Shown here piece by piece: positions 55,618 through 64,000 of a stretch of DNA of 64,000 bases; position 1 is the stretch's first letter; each line of letters begins with the position of its first letter. Below the pieces are notes generated by a model. That model was not told where the DNA came from. It saw only the letters and a list, made by a program, of their open reading frames with translations, and did no database searches. The stretch is from Ophthalmolycus amberensis. Its lineage: Eukaryota > Chordata > Actinopteri > Perciformes > Zoarcidae. The position numbers and the translations under genes are program-made. The DNA lies in NCBI GenBank assembly GCA_024529925.1, contig JAFEUB010000736.1:1769501-1833500 (forward strand). Direction: 5' to 3'.

Positions 55618-58600
55618 CTATTCCTCTTCCTCCACTTCCTCTTCTCCAATTTCCTCTTCATCAGCCCATCGGTCACGCTGCGAGGCCGGTGAGTGGGTTC
55701 CTCCTGGATCTTCTCCCTCCGCCTCTCGGCCCCCCCGCAGCTCCAGCCCTCGCAGGAAGAGCTCCGGATAGACGGCCAGCCTGTGAGGCCCAAGTTGAGC
55801 CAAAGCCTGAAGGGCGAGGGATCGCTCCCTCTCGACGTCACCTGGAAACATCAGCGGGGGGCCGACACCGGATCCACTCCCACCATCCAGCATCCACGTG
55901 GAGGAGTGGGCCTGTAAAGACAAGACCTCCAGAGGGTTGGACTGCTCCATCCCGCCTTCATCTCCTCTCCCATCCTCCCCAAGCTCTGCCCCGCGTCTGG
56001 GCCGACGAGTGCGCACCTCCAGGCAGCTGTGTCCCTTGCGGTGACGCTGGAGGTGGTCCTCTCGGGCAAAGGCCTTGTGGCAGAGCGGGCACTCAAAGGG
56101 CCTCGCCCCGCTGTGGAGGGACAGGTGGTTTTTTAGGTCGTACGAGTGGAGAAAGCGGGCAGGGCACTGAGGGCAGGGGTACGGACGCTCGCCTGTGTGT
56201 TTCCTCATGTGGATCTTCAACTTATCATTCCTAATGAGGGGAAAAGGAAGAATGAAGAGAAAGGAAGGGAGAAGTGAGAAACAAGAAGAAAAGATTGCAA
56301 TACATTGTAAATCTTTGTGCACATTATATGTGTGAGTAGTAACTGTACCGGGTGAAACGGACTCCGCAGGCCGAGCACTGGAAGGGCTTCTCCCCAGTGT
56401 GTGTCCTCATGTGTCGGGGCAGCTTTCCTGCTCCGTGGATGATCTTCTGACAAACTGGGCACTGCTGGGGCGTCTGAGACTTCCTCTTTCTCCCGCCTCC
56501 CGCTGCCGAGGCCGCCGCTCCTCGGTCAGCTACAGAGGTAGGTACGGAGGTGCTTTCCATCAGCACACCGTCGTCACCGAAAGCCTCAATGTCCTCATCC
56601 TCTGACAGCTTGTCATTCGAGGGCGGGACAAGAGGTGGGTGGGCTATATGGGGGCGCTCATGCAGCCAGTGAAGGAGCCCTCCATTTAGTGTCGCCCCTT
56701 TCCCTGGCTTTCGGATCGCCCTGGGATCTCCGTTCTGCCTGGATTTGACGCGGAGCTCCTCCTGTTCGGGGCTGGGAGGCTGGGTAGACGGCAGGGAGCG
56801 GAAGCTGTCGGACGAAGGTGAAGGGTGCGAGACGGGAGAAGCAGGTGGTGGGTTAAAAACGGAGGAGTTGATGTGACGCGACGCAAATTTTTTCATCTTC
56901 TTTTTGTCCATTTTTCTTCGAGACCCTCTCTCCACCCTACTCTCTCCCCCCGCCATCCTCTCAGTAGCTGTGTTTTGGGCTCTCTGCTCCTCCGTTATCT
57001 CCCCCTCCACCTTCTCCCCCAGGATGTCTCTGCACGCGTCGGCCACACACTTGATGCCCAGAAGCTGAGCCCCTCGCAGCACATCTCTCATCCCAGAGCT
57101 GGGGATGGTCAGAGTGGCAGTGTAGGCAAACTCCAGCAGGGCGTCCAGGGCGTCGGGTGCCACGCAGTCGAGCTGGCACACGCTGAAACTTCCTCCGCCC
57201 TCGCCGCCCGCCTCCTCCGCCCCGAACAGCCCGCGGAAGTAGAGACTGACGGCGGCCATGACAGAGCGGTGAGTTGGGTAGCGTGCCCCGCGGGATGTCA
57301 GAGTGAGGTCACAGAGAAGGCCTGTCCTCCTCTGGTGATTTAGGTGGGACAAGAGCTCGTTGCTGTGCTCCGGGAAGGGGATCCCAATCAGACCGTCCTC
57401 TCCTGGAGACATTGCCACCTATGCGTGAAAGAAAAAGGAAGAGCAGGTAAGTGGAGGGAATGAGGTCTGAGCAAATGGAGCAATTGACAGATTTGTACCC
57501 GTCACAATCAGCATAATATTTTCCAATGAATTCCATCTTTGCAGTTTCTAACATTGAAAGAATACCCTTCTTCTTCCTCTTTCAGAGAGCCAAGCATAGA
57601 CCGAAAAGTACAGAAAAGTAAATTGTCTGTAGCGTGACTGACACTGTGGCCAAATGGCAGTAGGTTAATTCCCGTGTGAAACCCTTATAGCATTAGCTGT
57701 TTGATTAAAATACCTGGAGAAGACAGAGAGGGACAAATGGAGGATAGAGAAGAAAGAAAATCAAGCGGGGGACAGGGAGGAAGTTACTGTTGCTGTGGGT
57801 GAAAGGGGGGAGTACCAGTGAAAGAATGAGGAAGGACGAAACAGCAAGATAATGATTACACTCTTTACGACGACTGGAATAAAAGTACGTCATTCACAAA
57901 CCTACTTATACCATACGGACAGTTACTCTATTCCATATATTTCAATCCTCTAAGGTTTTGTTTTATCTCAATAAAAAGGATCTTTACCAGTAAATTTGAC
58001 GACACAGAGGTACGAGTGTTGGGTCGAAGGTGAAATATCGTACTGCAAGTCAAAGGACAATAACTTTCTTTATGAGACACAACAAGGTCTGTCGGCAATA
58101 AGACCCAACAACTCTCTTCTTTGACTCCCTAAGCTCGCACCTCACCTTGGCCACGCTATACCTGCTCAACAATATCTCTCACACACACCTGAGCAGACCA
58201 GATTTTCCACAAACAACTCACCCTCCAGATTCCCCCTCCCTGCCCTTCATCTCCCTCCCATAGAAACTGGCAGCCCCCTGGCCATCCAATAACAGTGTTC
58301 ACACAGTGCCCAGAGGGCTCTGCACAACGACGGTACATCCACCTGACTAACCTGCTCCAAAACACACCTTATTAAATACACACAGAGACAAGAGCGCACA
58401 CACACACACACAAGTACCCGTACACACATTGCGTGCCAATCTGAGGCTCCCCCTCCCACTATTGTTACATTTAACCTGTTCTGTGATGAACTTAACGCCT
58501 ATTTATAACACATACTTGCGTACGTATAAATGTACTCCACCCATTAAAAGAATAAGACACAAAAGTACAGCCAGCTAAATAGTTACCTCTCACAAATTTG

Positions 58601-58764
58601 CCAACACTTCCCATCGCGCAAATCGATATCAAACCTCCCAAATGTTGCTTTTCTCATCCCCAGGACGAGCTAAAGTACCCGAATGTTCAGCCTACCTTCT
58701 CCGTCTTCATGGGCACGGGCTCAGTCAGCTGGAGACGAGGCAGCGCGTGTCTCACGGCATCCAT
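55618..58764 (-). CDS. zbtb7b: zinc finger and BTB domain-containing protein 7B (ThPOK/cKrox)
   Basis: Nuclear transcriptional repressor; in mammals it directs CD4 T-cell fate and collagen and brown-fat genes. Exons: 56349-57412 (or from 57418 when spliced to the upstream exon) and 55618-56230, joined in phase at CG/G (Arg). From ATG 57410-57412 it is 558 residues. The BTB/POZ domain (about 10-135) opens GLIGIPFPEHSNELLSHLN. After a long linker come four zinc fingers at about 318-338, 346-366, 374-394 and 402-424: CPVCQKIIHGAGKLPRHMRTH, then HMRKH, CPARFLHSYDLKNH, CHKAFAREDHLQRH; the fourth ends in a Cys-containing GHSC rather than a classic His. CLEVRTRR follows finger 4 as in ZBTB7B, which favours it over ZBTB7A or 7C. 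An upstream exon 58696-58764 (ATG 58762-58764, 23 codons) joins in frame, giving an alternative 583-residue form. Tail is acidic. Confidence 0.92.
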
Positions 58765-59779
58765 CTTTCTGCGCTTTACTACTCTTCTCCCTCTGCTGTC
58801 TTTGGAAACCACTTTTTTTTCTTCTATTTCCTTCAACCCTTAGATGTTTAACTTAAAGGACTGATCTCTGTCAGAAGTCGGGGTAAAGCGCTCATCCTTG
58901 GGGATGTCTACCTCTTTCGCACAGTCTGTCACTCAATCTCCTTCCTGTTGTATCAAAAGAGGGTTCATAGTGACGAAGACAGATTCAGAGATAACCCTTC
59001 CCCCCCCCCCCCCAGGTCGCCTACGCGCCCCCCTCTCGCCAAAAACCCAACGGCCCATTTTCCGAACACTTTCCGATAAACAGCAACTCCTCGTCGACCT
59101 CTCCCTGTTCAGAAAGAGGCCGACAGGTAGGTCAGGAGCAGTCTATCTAAGGTCACTGTGGATGATGTAGAATGAATAACCCTCAGGCTGCAGACCAAAC
59201 GCATCAATTGAACTGGTTTGACAGGAAGGAAACCGACACAAGCAGCCAAAGCACCTCAGAAATACCAATATTTCTTCAGTCAACTCACAGAGTGTCAAAG
59301 TCGAACAATCATGTAAGAACCAAAATCATATTGGCGTTATGAGTCATATTACACCCAGGAACAAACATTCAGGTAGGTGCAATATGAGAGCAAAACCATA
59401 TTACGTCGTACGACAGACAACCTGGTGCAGAAAGCTCTTCCTTTGTAACACGGGCATGCTGAACGTCACCAAGTGCTCTTTATAGATAAACACAAAAACA
59501 CCACGCTCTCCATAACAGATATTTACTGTTATTTTTCAAGCCAAAGGCAGTTTCATAAGAGTTATCTCCACAGCTTGAGGCAACAAGGACGGCATGTGCT
59601 GCTGCAGGCGCTGACACAGAAGAGTGAGGAAGTTAAGGGGCATGCGTTTGCTTTGTCTCTTGCACACACACACAGACGCTGTTCTCTTCTTTTTGCATTC
59701 ACACCACATCCCATTTATACCAGCCAATATGCTAATAGATCAATCATTTAAGTTCCAGATTCACGAATGAGGATTATCT

Positions 59780-59955
59780 GCTTTTTTTCTGTCTTATAAG
59801 ATTGTAAACTGAATATCTTTAGATTTTGGATAGTGGACAAAAGATGCTTAAAAAAAAGTTGTGATGGAGCATTTTTCACCATTTTCTGACATCTTATGGA
59901 CAAATATTTTACGGAGAAAAGAACGTGTAGATGAATTGTTAGTTGCAGCCCTGCA
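59780..59955 (-). repeat. copy of the CTGCAACTAACGATTA repeat family
   Basis: Read on plus: TTGTAAACTGAATATCTTTAGATTTTGG..., GTGATGGAGCATTTTTCACCATTTTCTGACATCTTATGG..., ending GTTAGTTGCAGCCCTG. Confidence 0.6.
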
Positions 59956-60572
59956 TAATACACAGATGTCTAATAACATGCTGGAAAAGAAGCATCACAG
60001 GGAGAGAGAGACCCAGCAGAAGGTCACCACCTGAGCCTCAGCAGGACAGAGTGTAAAAGCATCCCATGACCTTGCGTGCGTACACTTTGTCTCAGTGTAA
60101 GTAGACACGACAACAGACCTGAATGTCTCATTTAAGGAACACCATCAACGGTACTCATTGTTTAAATGCATCCACAGGAAAACAGCATGGTTGATAATAA
60201 TTACTGTGTGCGTAAATACACGATATATATCACCTTTGGCCCAATTTCTGAAATCCCCTCAATGAGCGAAACGTCACTAAAACACAAAAACCAGAAATCT
60301 CAAGCAAAGCAGTGCAGACGAGACACAAAGGGGTTTCAGGAGGAGCACGCTACAGCGCACGTTAAATTTCCGGCGCAGGGGAGAGAAAAAAAGCAAAAAA
60401 AAAAAAAAAGCATCATGGGTGGTTGGTGGTTCGAGCTTGTTATTTTAGGCATATTCCTTAGAACACGGGCGTGTTCGGAAAATAATAAGATTGCAAAGAA
60501 GTTGCAATGATTCCCATCAATTTTCTGTCCGTCAGTGAGTCACTTAATACTGACACAAGATGACATGCACAA

Positions 60573-60606
<34 letters not shown>
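60573..60606. repeat. (CA)n microsatellite
   Basis: About 17 CA units followed by CGCGCGTGC. Confidence 0.95.
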
Positions 60607-60608
<2 letters not shown>

Positions 60609-61809
60609 GCGTGCACACTGTTCATATCCCCTCTTCTCCTTCCTTGTCACCTTGTTTCGGTATTTTCGCCGCTAACCAAGGACTAATGCATGTCTGCATA
60701 AGTTGCCGAATCTTCCAACACATAGTAACTCATGTTAAAAACGGGCAGATGCCACAAACACGTCTTGTCTTTCAAACTAAATAATGTTAGTTTACAAGCC
60801 CGTATTTAACTATGATCATTAAAAATAATTACTGTCATTGTAGTTATGTTTATTCACGCTAACGAGGGAACACTACCGTAAAGTGAAATAACAGATATCG
60901 CCTTTAGGTGTCATGTCAAGTAATCGTTCATCTTTCCAAAACACACAACCACAAAAAAAAAGCTCACTTAAGAGTATTTTATCTCAACTAAATCTGCCAT
61001 CCGATCACTTTTTACAGATGTTAAGATATTATCCTTTCAACTATTGGCTCTCATCTCTCTTTGTTTTCACCTCCTACTCTTTTTGTCGACGGTGGAGGAA
61101 TTCACCTCCTCTGCAACTCTACGGTTTCCTCATCCCTTGCTTTCATTATGTGCACACTCTTCCTCTCTCTTCACAACAAGGATGTAATGTGTTAATAACT
61201 ACATTTTAAGAACTGCCAATAACATCTGGATATTTTCTATGATTTTGTCTTTATCCAACCGTCAGCCCAAGTGTCACAAACCTAAAGAAAGAAGTAGGTC
61301 GTACGACTAGACCGTAAAAACTAAGAGAACTCAAATGAAACATTTAGAAGAGAATCCATCGGGGACTGCTTTTTACTGACGAGGAAATGGAAACTTAAAT
61401 CCACCATTACTGTCCACTTCCACGCCTCAGAGTAACTCACTAGACACAAATATGGTTAGAGGCCAGGAAAATAAGAGCAGCAGGATTGACCAAACCTGCA
61501 CACAAAGATTTATTCTTCAGCATAAAAGCAGGTTATAGGTTTGCACCGTCTATATCATGAAATCCCTCTGCTCACACTCAAGTGTGTGATGACTGGAACT
61601 AGAACCGTTGGTGTTGTTTTTATGGGTCTTATTTTCCGTTAGAAGGTTGTACGTGTTCCCAGTCCACCTCAATTATATCAGGCTCCAGCGCTACAGGGGG
61701 AAAATATGACTTTATACTATTCACAGAAGACTGTGGCGGAGAGGGAGAAGGAGAAATGCTTTTTGAATTGTGATGTCAGATGTTTTCCAAAGTGCCCGTT
61801 TGTGACTGT

Positions 61810-61846
<37 letters not shown>

Positions 61847-64000
61847 TTGGTTAATGTGAGCTCGTACAGTTGGTTGCATGTGTTGCAGCTTTCTCAGTCC
61901 TTAATGTATTTGAGCTCCTGCAATATTTAGAAAAGTATCTCCATACAGGTATTTATAACGTAACATGTTGGACGTAAAAACACAAAATATTGTTGCTAAA
62001 TTTTGTTACATGTGCTTTTAAAATGTTACTCTTTTTACATTCAAATTAATTCATGACTTTGTTCAAACCTAAGAGTTATCCATAGACTATTAAAGAACGT
62101 ATTTATAACAGCAAAATCACAAATAAGGAGCAGTTGTCTATTCTGTACAGCAAATGAAACAAGTGTTTTCATTCAGATAGAACCCACTCCTTGAGAAGTT
62201 ATTCATAACCACAACATAACAAACGATGTTGCTGAACTACCACTGTGCCAGAAAAACAAGAAAGCGACAAAACCCATGGAAAGTAAGATACAAGCTCATA
62301 CCGTAGCTCCTCCACTCAACCGTCTTCCTCTCGCCACTGTTCTTCTGTGTGACACACTGATTTTAAGGGTTAAGAGAGAAGGTTTTCACCCTCACGTCAC
62401 TTATTTGGGGTAGTGAGTGTGGTGCTGGGACACCTTCTCTGAGGAAGAGTAGGGGAGGAGGGAACGTGGGGGAATGAGAAGAGATGGGAGTACACGCATC
62501 TGCCAAACCAAAGCTGCCTGACAGAGCACTCTCACAGGACTATCTGCGGGCAAAACGTTCACGTTTAGGCAACAAATACAAAACTACACTAGGATATACA
62601 CAAAGCTGACACATCCAGGTCTTCTAATAAAACGGCTCGTCTCTGCCAGGAGATAAAACACAAGCTCCACCCGTTCTGCGTCCCAATAGTTCCCCCTGGA
62701 CTGAACATTTGCATCCCACCAGGAGATATAGAAACAGATGCACCCGGGGAGAATTTGAATCTGCATTTGAATTTGCCAAAGACCAGACTTGAGACACCAT
62801 CATGACAATCAGAATGATTGCAGCCTGCCATGACAGGACATAAAGAGGAATGGAGAGATAGAATAAGGAGTCCAGTGGGCAGAACTTCAGTCATTTATTC
62901 ACCAAGACCCTGCAACCAAAGCCCTCCTCTGTCGTTACAGTAACTGGGGCATTATATGGTGTGTGTGTGTGGGGACGCATGCGCACATTGTGGTCTTAGT
63001 TCCAAGAGCACATTACATTATTCATTTGGCTGGCAGAGCGGAGGCCCTTATCCCCTCGTCCTCACACACCACAAACTCTCCACTGCGAGCGACAACAGCA
63101 GCCAGTTTGCATGCCAGACCTGAACAGCAAAGTGAGGATTATCAGTTTGTCCACACACGGACATTTGGGTGCACATATATACGCTCTGTCCCGTAACATT
63201 CACCAACTTCTAACCTGAAGTTTAAATAAATAAGAAATAAACTCTTTATGAGGGTATCAATTATCCTAATAATGTTAAATAAACGCCTTCAATTTAACAA
63301 CTAAGTATATTCTTGGGGACGAATATTGTGGCTTTATGAAAAATGTTTTCTCACAAGAAGACTTGGTTGTACAACTTTAAGGGTGGAATGACAGCAGAGA
63401 ACAATTATATTTTATTGTAAAAAAGCCTTTGGGACCAGTAAGAGAATCTCTACACGATCCCGTGCCTCATATCACAATAAGATATGTAGATTATATTGAG
63501 ATATTACCATGGTCTATGTGCAAAAATACTGTACCGTCAACCTTTAATTTATTGTTTTTCTTACTAAGATATGGTACTACGTTAAACACATGAGTGATGT
63601 TGCTCACTAGTCTCCATGTTTGAAGCAGGATGCATCCATTAGTGATTATTTGCCCACTCTTTTAAAATCATTTTTATACAATAAAGCTATTTCTTCTTTA
63701 CAACTTTTTGATTCTGAAGAGACATTGTATATTTTTTGTATTTTTTCTCAAATTAGTGTAATATGTAACATTTCTGCACTGTTTGCCACTGAAAATATGA
63801 AAGAGCAGGAGCAGGAAAGGAAATAAATCTGAGGTTGGAAAGAGGAAAAGATTTGAAGAAGAGACAACAAAAGGAACATGAGGGAGGTACGTTTTCTAAA
63901 AACACACATGTTCTTAGAAATCACACAAGAAAAAGGAGGTATGGGGGAGGAGAAACATATGAGAGTGAGTGAACAGGGAGTGGGTGTAGAGATATACTCG

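Larger units (their letters stand above)
58765..64000. other. zbtb7b upstream region, no further gene supported
   Basis: GC-richer DNA at about 58700-59160 with a C14 run at 59000-59013 may be the promoter of the upstream zbtb7b exon. A repeat copy lies at about 59780-59955 and an (AC)n tract at about 60573-60606, plus a (TG)n tract near 61808-61832. Nothing further that I can support as coding; distal 5' UTR exons of zbtb7b may lie here. Confidence 0.4.

Overview
This window is vertebrate nuclear DNA, almost certainly from a ray-finned (teleost, probably percomorph) fish. The reasons are intron-split genes with GT-AG junctions, long (AC)n microsatellites, a 5'-truncated L2-type LINE with the fish-style (TTGCC)n tail, several copies of fish-type short interspersed repeats, and closest protein matches to vertebrate families. 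Genes were reconstructed by hand, exon by exon, checking reading-frame phase across every junction.

Layout. (1) 1-8.4 kb, minus strand: the 5' end of a non-muscle myosin heavy chain gene, best match myh14. It holds a non-coding first exon and five coding exons, and runs off the left edge just after the ATP-binding P-loop exon. (2) 12.4-15.5 kb, minus: a complete three-coding-exon inward-rectifier K+ channel gene, kcnj14 (Kir2.4), with long N-terminal and extracellular-turret insertions. About 8 kb of non-coding DNA follows; a CpG-rich start near 23.7 kb may be its distal promoter or the first exon of a tiny separate gene. (3) 32.35-33.49 kb, plus: a urotensin-2-receptor-like GPCR in one coding exon with a greatly enlarged first intracellular loop. 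(4) 38.9-40.5 kb, minus: a small three-exon gene for a 106-residue protein I do not recognise, head-to-head with (5) 40.86-46.4 kb, plus: complete khdc4 (BLOM7/KIAA0907), 14 coding exons, 596 residues. (6) 47.3-51.9 kb, minus, tail-to-tail with khdc4: a ten-exon ndufv1 (complex I 51 kDa subunit) locus with two breaks in frame and altered conserved residues, so a decaying copy or an assembly-damaged one. (7) 53-58.8 kb, minus: zbtb7b (ThPOK/cKrox), a BTB-zinc-finger repressor, with an extra in-frame upstream coding exon and a long 3' UTR.

The genes are not an operon and share no obvious pathway. They are ordinary eukaryotic neighbours: a cytoskeletal motor, an ion channel, a peptide-hormone receptor, a splicing cofactor, a respiratory subunit and a transcription factor. 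The most rewarding places to look again are the ndufv1 lesions beside an L2 insertion and an 84-unit AC repeat, the unrecognised 106-residue gene, the loop insertions in the GPCR and the Kir channel, and the GT repeat that forms the splice-acceptor region of the myosin P-loop exon. I found no clearly new biological system, no CRISPR and no RNA gene.
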